Below are positions 53,701-63,101 of a stretch of 64,000 nucleotides of DNA, piece after piece. This DNA is from Symsagittifera roscoffensis. Taxonomy: Eukaryota > Xenacoelomorpha > Acoela > Convolutidae. The stretch covers positions 78,222,512 to 78,286,511 of the forward strand of contig NC_087064.1 of NCBI RefSeq assembly GCF_963678635.1, read 5' to 3'. The notes beneath the pieces were generated by a model. That model did not search any database. It was not told the DNA's origin and saw nothing but the letters and a program-made list of their open reading frames with translations. A program made the translations under genes and the position numbers. Within the stretch, counting starts at the first letter, position 1. Each line of letters begins with the position of its first letter.

Positions 53701-54692
53701 AAATCGGAGGGCTCCCAATCCGGAGGGGTCAAAGTTTTTACAAGAGGGGTCCGAATCCGGAGGGGTCTTATAGTAGCTAATTCGGAGGGGTCCAAATCCG
53801 GAGGGGTCTTATATTAACTAACTCGGAGGGGTCCCAATCCGGAGGGGTCTAGATTCTGACAAATCCGGAAGGGTCCTATTTGTGCAAATCCGGAGGGGTA
53901 TTATTTTATTAAGGACTTAGGTAGACGAAAGAAAGACTAAAAAGTGAGAGGTATTAAGTCATTAAGACACAGGCTAGGTATCAGTGACTGCACTGGTAAC
54001 TTGCCTTTCGATAAGAACAAGACTAATACAAAACAAGTCCAAACTCGGATATTCGCGACACTAAGTCTAAATTAAAAAGAACGTGATTCATTGGTGTGGA
54101 TTGGACATAATACGTTTTTGGGAAAAGTGACTGCCCTGAGGATTTTAGTAGGTCTAGCTCGGGCAGTCCGAAGGCAGATAGGTAACACAGTACTCGGTGG
54201 GTTCAATAGACGCCCACTTGAGAAAATCACTGCCTTCAAAGTTTTGTCTGTTTGGTGCAGCACCAAGCAGGGAAAGCTTTTTCTTTAAAAGACAGGTTCG
54301 ACTATTGTACTACGACCGACCAAGAGTACAAAACACATACGTTTTTTTTTGTTTTTATCATATATACATTCATATTGTGTCAATATATATTTTTGATACA
54401 GATTTTTGATTTTAAATCAACGTAAATTGTGCTTGATTGGGTAGTGAATACACTATCTTTTAAATTGATTGATAACATCATATTGTGCTAGTTTCCAAAT
54501 CTTTGGACCGATAATCGATTAGTGCGAATAAATTTTATACAAACTGTACTCTGATAACATACAGGGATTCGTGGTCACTATTTAATATAATTTGGTGAAA
54601 CTTATTGTGTTGTGTCATTATTATTGTTAATAAGACTATAAGGTCTCTAGCAATTGAGTTAAGAGTAGGCATTGGAAAGTGACAAATAGAGA
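50786..54692 (+). other. Retroelement leader/5' LTR region, non-coding
   Basis: No ORF above about 85 codons and none with recognisable content. TG at the left edge is compatible with an LTR start. I could not identify a convincing tRNA primer-binding site or the LTR end. The leader contains the AATCCGGAGGGGTC repeats annotated separately. AT-rich sequence precedes the ATG at 54693. Confidence 0.6.
51171..53900 (+). repeat. AATCCGGAGGGGTC motif family and CCTTCCGGATTG hairpins
   Basis: About 16 copies of AATCCGGAGGGGTC or close variants: 51227, 52269, 52298, 52531, 53004, 53357, 53573, 53648, 53701, 53717, 53753, 53779, 53795, 53820, 53836, 53861 and 53886. The last 200 bases are dense. Several are paired upstream with the inverse CCTTCCGGATTG (51173, 51862, 52951) across 45-55 bp loops that share GTGAA, AACTTAA and TTGATT elements, forming potential stem-loops of about 11-12 bp. 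Confidence 0.7.
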
Positions 54693-57600
54693 ATGAGTTT
54701 AGACAAGTCAAGGATACCAAAACGAGGTAATAGATCTAGGAAATTCATACCTGAAAAGCAAAGAAAAACGATGACCGATCCTTTTGTGGATTGGATCAAG
54801 CAATCCCGGTCTAACAAAAGGGGAACGGTTTCAGGCAGAATGGTTGAAACGAGAAGTCAAAAGACCTCAGAAGAGCGAAGAGAACCATTAGAAGTGGAGG
54901 TCAATACGGACCATACCATGAATGACAACCAGGAAATAAATGAACTGGAAGGGAGAGGCAGAAGGCTGGCGAGTGAATCTACCCCGGTAGAACAAGGCCA
55001 TGATCTTGCCACTTCCACCGGGACATTGGATCGAGAAGAGATGTCGGAACTGTCCGACATCTCAACTGAGGTAGCGACAACGAGAAGATCTCCGACAGAC
55101 AACACTATGATGGCAGGTGGAACTGGGAAACAAACAACGTCATCATCATTCTCAGAAAGAATGAAGAACACCTTCGGGAACATCTTTCCATTCAGCATGG
55201 GAGGAGGAGCAGGCAACGATGGTGAGTCCCAGGAGGAAGAAGATGAAGAGGAGCAAGGGGACTATGGATCTCAAGTCAGCCTCAATAGTTCAGTCCAAGA
55301 GAGTGAGGCACACGTCGGAAGAGAGACTGGAACCACGGACAAATTTGGTGTGGTGACAACAATAAGCAAAGAAGCAAACACACCAGGCCAGTCAAAAGAC
55401 TTCACGATGAGGGCAAGTTCGGAGCCAGAACCTGGTGAGAATAGAACCAGAGGGCTCGGCAACGCGTCAAATGATCTTGAAACAAACAATGAAAAGACGT
55501 CGAGGCAGAGAGTCAAGGCCCGGATCTCGACAAGCACGAAGTTACCTGGGACCGACAGGGTTACACCACCACTAGTAACGCCACTGGTGGATAACGGGGC
55601 AGCACTAGAGGAAGCCTTAAACAACATAGTGGACAGTTTAGGAGAACAAAACGAGCAAATGTCAATAAGGATGAGTGAACTAGAAAGAGCAGTTCACATT
55701 GAGAGAGAAAGGCTGCGGGAAGAAATAAACCGCAACAGACAAGAAGTTGACAGGAGCGAAAAACGCTTGAAAGAGAGAACGGACGAACACATGACGAGGA
55801 ACTTGTCGCGAATGACAAGAGAAGCGGAACAGAGGGAGTTACGCTTAAGAGCCGACATGGAGAAGTTAAGAATACAGCAAGAGCAGTCTCTTGGGACTCT
55901 TGACACAAAGATAGATGCGATGATGGAGAGGCGAACTCAAGCTATCATGGATAGGTTGGATGGGCTACTAAGCAGCAAAAGTGCACCAAAAGAAGGAGAA
56001 CCGAATTCGGCAGGCCCTAGCAGGGAACCGAAGGTGAACTTCAATGAACATCAAAAGAGGAAGACGTATGGATCCACTAGAGGCAGAGGCAGTTCATCAG
56101 GCTATGCCACAAGGGATAATGGAGCATGGGGCCCGAACAATAGAGCAAGTTCAACGGGGAACAGACGAACCTCTAACGAACGACCAACGCAAGGCGCACA
56201 GGCGACTGGAAGAAGTGACTCCGGCAACAGGGGGCATATAAGCCCGAGGAGGGGTCACGTGGGCCAAGCGGGAAGTGCTCGCGATGATTCGGATTGCAGG
56301 GATGCACCGCACACAGAGCCTTCGACGAGGTGTGAGGACACTCAAGCGGGACACTCAAGGGATGCTACGGCAATGGCCACAGCATTTGAACCCCTGAACA
56401 GGTCTCTGGAGACATTCCTGACGAGGTTATCTAGAACCAATGAACGCAGTGAGAAGTCCAGAAGAGTCTTTAAAAAGCCGAGATGCTATAAAGATGAATC
56501 TGATGGCTGTATTGATACCTGGATAGAGGTAATGAAGCTGCATTTCGAGGAAGAGGACTTGTCTGAGAGACAGGAATGCAGCGCGCTCACCAGCAACTTA
56601 GAAGGGACAGCCCTAAACTGTGTCATGGCTAAGAAACAGTATCAACGTGACACTGCACAGAAAATCTTCGAAATCTTGTTAAACCGTTTCGGATCAGGGG
56701 TGCAGGGGCACCAGGCGATGATGCGCTTCGAGAAACGGAGGCAACGAGAAGATGAAACCATAGACAAGTTTCTCGATGATTTGGAAATGCTGAGAAGACG
56801 CAGCCAACCGGATGAGTCAAACCGAAGGATGAACCTGACCGTAGCCTCAAAATTCATCGATGGTGTGAAAAACGATGAACTTCGTACGATGCTAGCAACG
56901 CATTACACACCACTATCAACTAATGCGCCAACACCGGAGGAGTTGAGGCTCAAATCGAAAGAGTATCTATTGTTGAAACCTCCTTCGAGATCTGGATATT
57001 ACAAGAACAATTATGGCAATTTTAACAACGGACCAGCGAACCAAGGGAACAATTGGTACAAACCGAGGGACGATATGGACAAGAGACGCTCTTGTGCCAA
57101 TTGTAGTTCAACAGACCATCATGTGTCAGCATGCCCAGCTTATAAACAAGGCATGAAAGCAATAGGCTTTAGCCTCGAGGAAGAAGATGCGTCAGAGTTG
57201 GAACATGAGGATTTCATGAGAGGAGTAATTGCGAAATTCGGCCCGAGATGTTTCTTTTGCAACTTGGAAGGTCATTTTAAATCAGATTGTCCGCAATTCT
57301 GGGATGCAGTGGCAGACATCAAGCATCCAAGGCATGAAGAAGCTTTGTCAGGAGTGAAAGCAAGCAAAGCTCGACTTTTGAACGAAGCAGAGGCACGCAG
57401 GAAGGACAAACCTCAAGAGCTGGCGGCAAAGAAAATGCAAGCGGTAACAGAAGAAGAACGTGAACCGGAACCAGCAACTGCGGCCGATGACTTCAAGATC
57501 GATTATAAAGCAGCCGCAAAGGATGCTCTAAATAGAGTACAGCAGGAATTGGTGACGAAGGAGATCGAACAAAAAGTGAAACTTGAACTGGAAAATGAAA

Positions 57601-60600
57601 AGCTTCAGGAGCAACTGAATACCTTCGAAGCAACGGAGTTCGAGGAGACGAAAACACCAAGCAGTTTAGATATGAAACTTAAAGTGATCTCCGGTAAGAG
57701 GTTCGGCATGGCGCCGCAAGGAAAGAAGATACAGTCGATAATCTCAGTGGCTGGACACCAGGTAATAAGAAATTTGAGTGAACCATCAGAGTTCACTTTA
57801 ATGCATTTGGACACATATGCAGATTATCTGAGGCAGGTGGAGCCACGCACTGAGTCGAGAGCTGTGCGAGCACTACTAACGACGGGTGGCCCTCGCATGA
57901 AGAAACTTCATGGACGCTACTTGGAGGTCTATGGGCCGTATCAAATAATGCTGAACGTGGATGGAATCAGTATTTACACCAGGACCTACATAACAACAGA
58001 TGATGACCAAATGGGGCAGATCTATTTGGGTGAAGAGGAACTCAAAGTCCGCAGGATAGGCCATGACGCCATGATGGAACAAGACGCAGTACATATTGGA
58101 TATGAAGCAGATGTGACAGCACATCTGCTCGACACCAACGGAACAAAGATTGGAGTCACAGGGCTTCTAGACACAGGCGCGGTGGTGAGTGTGATGCCGA
58201 TAAAGACCTGGGAAAGAATGGGCTTCACGCGGGAAGATCTGATTCCTACGAATCTCCGACTAGCCGCTGCAAATCGAGGAGCTATCTACGTAGCCGGAAG
58301 AACACCGGTGACGGTCCTTCACATGGGAGGACGGAACCTTTGGATGAGCTTCCTGGTGGTAGAGAATCTGGACGACGCCGACCAATTCATCTTGGGCAGA
58401 GATTTTGTCAGGAACTTTGACGTGATGATTGACTTGAACAACGGTCTAATACGGATTAGAAACCCGGACCGAAAGTATGTTAAGAGACCAATTAATAGGA
58501 TAATAACAGACGAAAATAAGGTACCAGTTTTTTTGGATAGAAAAGTAAAATTACAACCAGGACAAGCTGTGGTAGCAATTTTTAGAATGAGAAATTTAAA
58601 TTCGTTAAGTGATAGTAAACAGGTGTGCTTAGTACCGAATCCAAATAGTCAGAGTTCGGTGATTTTAGGCCGGAGCTTCTCGGTAACGCGAAACGGACTG
58701 TGTGTCAGTGTGTTGTTGAACACACTGGACACCACGGTTTCAATCCAGCGTGGAAAGAAGCTTGGTTACGCATTGCCGATGAGGACCGACTATGAAGAGA
58801 CACAAAACTTGAAGAAATATAATGTGAAAGACTGTCCTTATCATGCCAATAAAGATAAAATTTTAAAGAGGATTAATGAATTAAAATCTATTCATAAATT
58901 GTTTTCAATGAAATCCGAAACGGACGACGGCTTGTCAAGCTGCTCGAATTTTCCGGAACGCCCCTCGTCATATGAATTAGAATCTGACAAACCGGTTTTG
59001 CCAGAGATAGAACACTTAAAAGGGAAAATAGGTGAGGGGGACTTTGAAAAATTGCGGGACCTCCTAAATCGGAACGCTGATGTATTTTCAAAACATAAGG
59101 CGGATATCGGTTGTTGTAATTTCGTCGAACACGAAATCGAACTAGAGGAAGGCGCCGTACCCCATCGGGAAGGCGCAAGGCGAATGACGCCACAGAAATC
59201 GGAAGCAAGCCGAGCAGAAATAGAAATGTTACTTGAATACGACATGATAGAACCCTCGAAATCGCCGTGGGCTTGCGGAGTAGTAATGGCGAAAAAGAAA
59301 GGGGGGCAGCTTAGATTTTGTTGCGACTTTCGTTACTTGAACGCGGTAACGATTAAAGATGCGTACCCGATACCGCGAATAGACGAGAGCCTATCTAAAC
59401 TTGGTGACGCCAAGTTCTTCACCACATTGGACTTAGGTTCTGCCTTCTGGCAGGTCCCTCTGCGAAAGAAGGACAGAGAGAAAACCGGATTCGCGTGTGA
59501 ATTGGGATTGTACCAGTGGAAGAGGATGCCGTTTGGCTTGTGCAATGCAACGGCCACTTTTCAAAGACTGATGGCTCAGGCTTTGACAGGAGTGACCAAA
59601 AAGTACGGGAATCTCTTGATGTGCTACGTGGATGACGTAGTCATAGCGACACCGAGCCTGGAGGATCACATTGATCGGCTCGATGAGGTCTTCGGATGTA
59701 TGAAAAGAGCAGGCTTGAAATGCAAACCATCGAAATGTGAAATCCTTAGGGATTCGATCAAGTACTTGGGAAGAATGGTGGACAGGCATGGTGTAAGGCC
59801 AGATCCGGAGGCAGTAGAGGCTGTGCTGACATGGAAGGCTCCGAGAACGGACACACAGCTAATGAGCTTCCTGGGGTTTGCCAATTACTACCGAGAATTC
59901 ATTAAGGGATATGCGGACAAAGTATATCCGATGCAGAAGCTGATGCGCAACAAAGGGAAGAAGTTCGAATGGAACGAGGAAGCACAAGTTGCTTTCGAGA
60001 ACATAAAGCGGGAACTGTGCGAAGCGCCAGTGCTAGGCATGCCCACAGAAAAGGGCATGTATGTTCTTGACACAGACGCATCGGTGGTGGCCATCTCAGG
60101 AATCTTGCATCAGGAGCAAGAATGGAACGGAAGAACAGTTCTCCGTCCCATTGCATACGGCAGCAAGGTCCTGAGTGACACAGAGATGAAATATGGCGCA
60201 CCAAAAGCAGAAATGTTTGCAGTGGTCACCTTTGTGGAAAAGTACCGTGCATACTTGGGGAGCGCTCCCTTCAAGTTACGCGTGGACAACAGAGCGTTAT
60301 CCTGGTTGAAAACCTACTCGATGGATCAGAGTTATATTGGTAGATGGATAGTAAGATTGGATGGCTACCATATGATAATCGAGCATAGGATGCGCGATAA
60401 ACACCAAAATGCTGATAGCCTCAGCAAGAAAACTGAGTTCTATGAAAGGTTGGAGCAGAAGCAAGCCAATCAGGCGGAAATAAAAGAGGGATTCTCGTTT
60501 CTAGACAAAGAAACTTATGAAGCGCTTCCTTTAACGAGATGGTTGGATAGGTCTGGACATCCAATTCCAGGACATCCTGAATTACCTGTAGAGAAAGCAG

Positions 60601-62699
60601 CTGAGATAAAGATCCTGTCAAAGGGGGACCCGATCCCTTTGGATTTGCTGCTGCGCTCGAACCTGGTCCAGCAAGAACTCTCTCGCATGAATATAAACAG
60701 CCTCTCATTACTGGATAAAACGGTGCAAGTCACACCACAAGTGATGCGGATGCTGGGTGGATTGTTAGAGAGAGAAGTGACCAGAGATGACCCCGAGTGG
60801 ACGGCAGCAGTGGCATCGCTAACAGTCAGGGAGAAAGTAAAGATCATGCCGTCCAGACGACAACACGAAGAGAACGAGAGGGATTGTAGGACAATAGTTC
60901 AGCAACTGGTATCCTCAATACCCCAAGAGATTTTAACCAGTACTTCTTACGGACAAAAAGAACAGGAGAGCGGCAAGCAAAAAAAAACTGTCACCTTTGT
61001 GGACCGGGATGAAAAGGGTGAAGTTGTAAAACAAAATCTGCTGCAAGACTATTTGTCCGGGGAGAAGGATAAAGAGAAAGATCAAAGATCACAAGATCAG
61101 CACCCGGCACAAGAAAATTTGTCCGGGGAGTCCGAGATAGACGAGAAAATTCCTGACGAGAAACAGGACCTAGAGAACAAGGTTTTGTCCGGGGAGTTTA
61201 GATGGATGCGGAGAAGGTATGGACCTGATCTGAAGGAGGGAGTGGACTCCATCACAGACGCTTCAATGGAGGACAGCTCCAGGAATTTGAGTATGGACAC
61301 ATACTCAGACAGGGACTCGAGCTCGGGATCAGAACTGTCAGAACTTGCGATCCACACACTGCTTGTAGAAACCCACGCAAGGGATCTGGATAGAGAAGTG
61401 TACAAAGACCCTGACAGCGAGGTCAACGAGAAAGGCACCAGGGAGAATAATGATGGAAATGAGGTAATAGAGGAGGGAACGAATACACCACTGGACCTGG
61501 ATCCAAATGAGGTGATAGAAGCGGATGATGAAACCTTACCTTACGCGGAGGAAGATTGGCAGGATCCCGAACAGACTGAGGTTCCCAAAAATATGGATCC
61601 AGATCTCCCGTTCACGATGCAGACTCGACAAGGCGACGGGAAAAGACCTAGAAAGAAATACAACCGTTACGGTGACGACTATGTAGTAGACAAGATAGAT
61701 CTGAAAAAGATAGTGGAAGAAGTGGTAGGTCTAGAGAGCATAACAGTCTCACAAGACATTGACATAGTGGATGATCACGACCAGGAATGGATCGAGGACA
61801 GATCGGAACCCGAAGTAGAGTTCGATGAGGAGCAATCGGAGTCCAACAGAAATGATCTCACGAACCTGCGTGTCTTAGAGTGGCTGAATGAAACGACCTC
61901 GGATCCAGGGAAGACCAGCGTCACGATTCAAGATGTAGATCGTGAAAGCATGAAATACATCAAGACTGAACGAGACGATCCTTCCTGGGCTGCCCAGGAA
62001 GGACGATTACTCATTCCAGCTTCTAATCTTGACTTAATACCCGGTATGCGATCGACGGGGACGCCGATGGATATTTTTGTCCGGGGAGTGGGGGTAGGAC
62101 TTACCCACACTGAAAACTTGATAATAAAAAAATTGAGAGTAGCAAGAGAAACAGGAGACTTAGAAGCAGAAACAGGCGAAGAACCTAAGAAACCTGACAT
62201 AGGCAGGGTAGTTGAGTCATATTTTAACTTACCAAATGAATATTCAAGTAACATAGTACTAACAGATAGTGATTTCATACTCACAAACAGAACATGTGCG
62301 ATAGCGATCACCGCAGACATGAGTTTTAGGACGGCGCTAGCGGCAGATTTTAAGAGGGAATACAAAAACGTGGAATTCCTTTGGAAGCAAAGACCAGGGA
62401 TAGGGGACGTTGCAGCCTTACCTCCGGCGGTGTCGCAGATACCGGGAAAGTACTTATGCTTCCTGGTAACAAGGGCGACAGAGAAGCAGCACGTGGACCC
62501 AGAAAATCTAGTCTTGTCTTTGGCGAGGCTGAGGGACTTCCTTGTGGAAATGGACGTGAAGGAGCTCTCGCTTCCAGTGTACGATCCAAACAGAGGAAGA
62601 CTGCATCCTCGGGAATTGTGCGCGCTTGTACACGTGATATTCTCTGATACGAACGTACAGGTGTATCTACATAAGAAATATTACTTAAGTATAGGCTGA
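54693..62699 (+). CDS. Gag-Pol polyprotein without integrase, with C-terminal macrodomain-like module
   Basis: One open frame of 2668 codons from ATG 54693. Residues 1-300 are low-complexity and charged. A coiled coil spans about 305-425. A Gag capsid-like domain lies at about 600-770 (WIEVMKLHFEEEDL... IDKFLDDLEMLRRRS). Two CX2CX4HX4C knuckles follow at about 801 and 852. The aspartic protease has LLDTGAVVSVMP (about 1159) and FILGRDF (about 1230). The RT (about 1510-1700) carries a YVDD box near 1644. RNase H (about 1785-1915) has VLDTDAS and KHQNADSLSK. No HHCC or DDE integrase follows; instead there is an acidic, repeat-bearing tail. The last 170 residues resemble TARG1/OARD1-type macrodomains (AITADMSF...DFKREYKNVEFL, LPPAVSQIPGKYLCFLVT, LPVYDPNRGRL), but the Gly-rich ADP-ribose loops and TARG1 Lys/Asp are not conserved. 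Confidence 0.9.
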   Translation: MSLDKSRIPKRGNRSRKFIPEKQRKTMTDPFVDWIKQSRSNKRGTVSGRMVETRSQKTSEERREPLEVEVNTDHTMNDNQEINELEGRGRRLASESTPVEQGHDLATSTGTLDREEMSELSDISTEVATTRRSPTDNTMMAGGTGKQTTSSSFSERMKNTFGNIFPFSMGGGAGNDGESQEEEDEEEQGDYGSQVSLNSSVQESEAHVGRETGTTDKFGVVTTISKEANTPGQSKDFTMRASSEPEPGENRTRGLGNASNDLETNNEKTSRQRVKARISTSTKLPGTDRVTPPLVTPLVDNGAALEEALNNIVDSLGEQNEQMSIRMSELERAVHIERERLREEINRNRQEVDRSEKRLKERTDEHMTRNLSRMTREAEQRELRLRADMEKLRIQQEQSLGTLDTKIDAMMERRTQAIMDRLDGLLSSKSAPKEGEPNSAGPSREPKVNFNEHQKRKTYGSTRGRGSSSGYATRDNGAWGPNNRASSTGNRRTSNERPTQGAQATGRSDSGNRGHISPRRGHVGQAGSARDDSDCRDAPHTEPSTRCEDTQAGHSRDATAMATAFEPLNRSLETFLTRLSRTNERSEKSRRVFKKPRCYKDESDGCIDTWIEVMKLHFEEEDLSERQECSALTSNLEGTALNCVMAKKQYQRDTAQKIFEILLNRFGSGVQGHQAMMRFEKRRQREDETIDKFLDDLEMLRRRSQPDESNRRMNLTVASKFIDGVKNDELRTMLATHYTPLSTNAPTPEELRLKSKEYLLLKPPSRSGYYKNNYGNFNNGPANQGNNWYKPRDDMDKRRSCANCSSTDHHVSACPAYKQGMKAIGFSLEEEDASELEHEDFMRGVIAKFGPRCFFCNLEGHFKSDCPQFWDAVADIKHPRHEEALSGVKASKARLLNEAEARRKDKPQELAAKKMQAVTEEEREPEPATAADDFKIDYKAAAKDALNRVQQELVTKEIEQKVKLELENEKLQEQLNTFEATEFEETKTPSSLDMKLKVISGKRFGMAPQGKKIQSIISVAGHQVIRNLSEPSEFTLMHLDTYADYLRQVEPRTESRAVRALLTTGGPRMKKLHGRYLEVYGPYQIMLNVDGISIYTRTYITTDDDQMGQIYLGEEELKVRRIGHDAMMEQDAVHIGYEADVTAHLLDTNGTKIGVTGLLDTGAVVSVMPIKTWERMGFTREDLIPTNLRLAAANRGAIYVAGRTPVTVLHMGGRNLWMSFLVVENLDDADQFILGRDFVRNFDVMIDLNNGLIRIRNPDRKYVKRPINRIITDENKVPVFLDRKVKLQPGQAVVAIFRMRNLNSLSDSKQVCLVPNPNSQSSVILGRSFSVTRNGLCVSVLLNTLDTTVSIQRGKKLGYALPMRTDYEETQNLKKYNVKDCPYHANKDKILKRINELKSIHKLFSMKSETDDGLSSCSNFPERPSSYELESDKPVLPEIEHLKGKIGEGDFEKLRDLLNRNADVFSKHKADIGCCNFVEHEIELEEGAVPHREGARRMTPQKSEASRAEIEMLLEYDMIEPSKSPWACGVVMAKKKGGQLRFCCDFRYLNAVTIKDAYPIPRIDESLSKLGDAKFFTTLDLGSAFWQVPLRKKDREKTGFACELGLYQWKRMPFGLCNATATFQRLMAQALTGVTKKYGNLLMCYVDDVVIATPSLEDHIDRLDEVFGCMKRAGLKCKPSKCEILRDSIKYLGRMVDRHGVRPDPEAVEAVLTWKAPRTDTQLMSFLGFANYYREFIKGYADKVYPMQKLMRNKGKKFEWNEEAQVAFENIKRELCEAPVLGMPTEKGMYVLDTDASVVAISGILHQEQEWNGRTVLRPIAYGSKVLSDTEMKYGAPKAEMFAVVTFVEKYRAYLGSAPFKLRVDNRALSWLKTYSMDQSYIGRWIVRLDGYHMIIEHRMRDKHQNADSLSKKTEFYERLEQKQANQAEIKEGFSFLDKETYEALPLTRWLDRSGHPIPGHPELPVEKAAEIKILSKGDPIPLDLLLRSNLVQQELSRMNINSLSLLDKTVQVTPQVMRMLGGLLEREVTRDDPEWTAAVASLTVREKVKIMPSRRQHEENERDCRTIVQQLVSSIPQEILTSTSYGQKEQESGKQKKTVTFVDRDEKGEVVKQNLLQDYLSGEKDKEKDQRSQDQHPAQENLSGESEIDEKIPDEKQDLENKVLSGEFRWMRRRYGPDLKEGVDSITDASMEDSSRNLSMDTYSDRDSSSGSELSELAIHTLLVETHARDLDREVYKDPDSEVNEKGTRENNDGNEVIEEGTNTPLDLDPNEVIEADDETLPYAEEDWQDPEQTEVPKNMDPDLPFTMQTRQGDGKRPRKKYNRYGDDYVVDKIDLKKIVEEVVGLESITVSQDIDIVDDHDQEWIEDRSEPEVEFDEEQSESNRNDLTNLRVLEWLNETTSDPGKTSVTIQDVDRESMKYIKTERDDPSWAAQEGRLLIPASNLDLIPGMRSTGTPMDIFVRGVGVGLTHTENLIIKKLRVARETGDLEAETGEEPKKPDIGRVVESYFNLPNEYSSNIVLTDSDFILTNRTCAIAITADMSFRTALAADFKREYKNVEFLWKQRPGIGDVAALPPAVSQIPGKYLCFLVTRATEKQHVDPENLVLSLARLRDFLVEMDVKELSLPVYDPNRGRLHPRELCALVHVIFSDTNVQVYLHKKYYLSIG
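61052..61196 (+). repeat. Three TTTGTCCGGGGAG copies phased exactly 66 bp
   Basis: TTTGTCCGGGGAG starts at 61052, 61118 and 61184 (LSGE in protein), with divergent 53-base spacers. A fourth copy at 62076 lies in a different reading frame (FVRGV). The three phased copies sit where relic elements encode integrase. Confidence 0.75.
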
Positions 62700-63101
62700 G
62701 TGATGTGCGAGAGGGTGTTAGGCCAAAGACCAAGTTACATGTGATATGTGATATGTGTGTTATGTTAAGTTATGTTATGTGTTAGGTTATTAAGATCATG
62801 GGTAAGTAGGGGTTAGTGACCACGAACAACTAAATGACGATTTTGGGAATAGATCCAAAGTTTGGACTGTCCAATCTTAGGTCGTATTCCAAAATTTTAG
62901 AAACCAATTGATTTTAATAAATTTTAGGATAAATATCTTTTTATCTGAACTGTCTTTAAGCAAATTTTAACGATGTATGTTAAGGTGAAATTGACAAGGG
63001 TGACATTCGTGATTTCTTTTCTAGATCCTGATTGATCATTTAAATTACTCACTTGAGTCAAGTTATCAAATCGAATCAAATCAAATTTGGAAAGAACAAG
63101 T
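62700..63101 (+). other. Inter-ORF spacer with candidate splice acceptor
   Basis: No ORF. TGATTTCTTTTCTAG (ends 63024) is a good acceptor 77 bp before the ATG of the second ORF, suggesting expression from a spliced subgenomic RNA as for env-position genes. The donor is unidentified. Confidence 0.45.

Noticed and set aside
53209..54409. Small ORFs (53209-53463, 54091-54288, 54197-54409) in the leader
   Set aside because: No conserved motif, and they overlap repeat motifs or each other in different frames.
50786..54692. Defined 5' LTR and primer-binding site
   Set aside because: Only the TG start is supported; no second LTR is in the window and no convincing tRNA-complementary TGG site was found.
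54857..62365. Antisense ORFs of 65-145 codons opposite the gag-pol
   Set aside because: They have no recognisable content and follow the codon pattern of the sense gene; treated as shadows.
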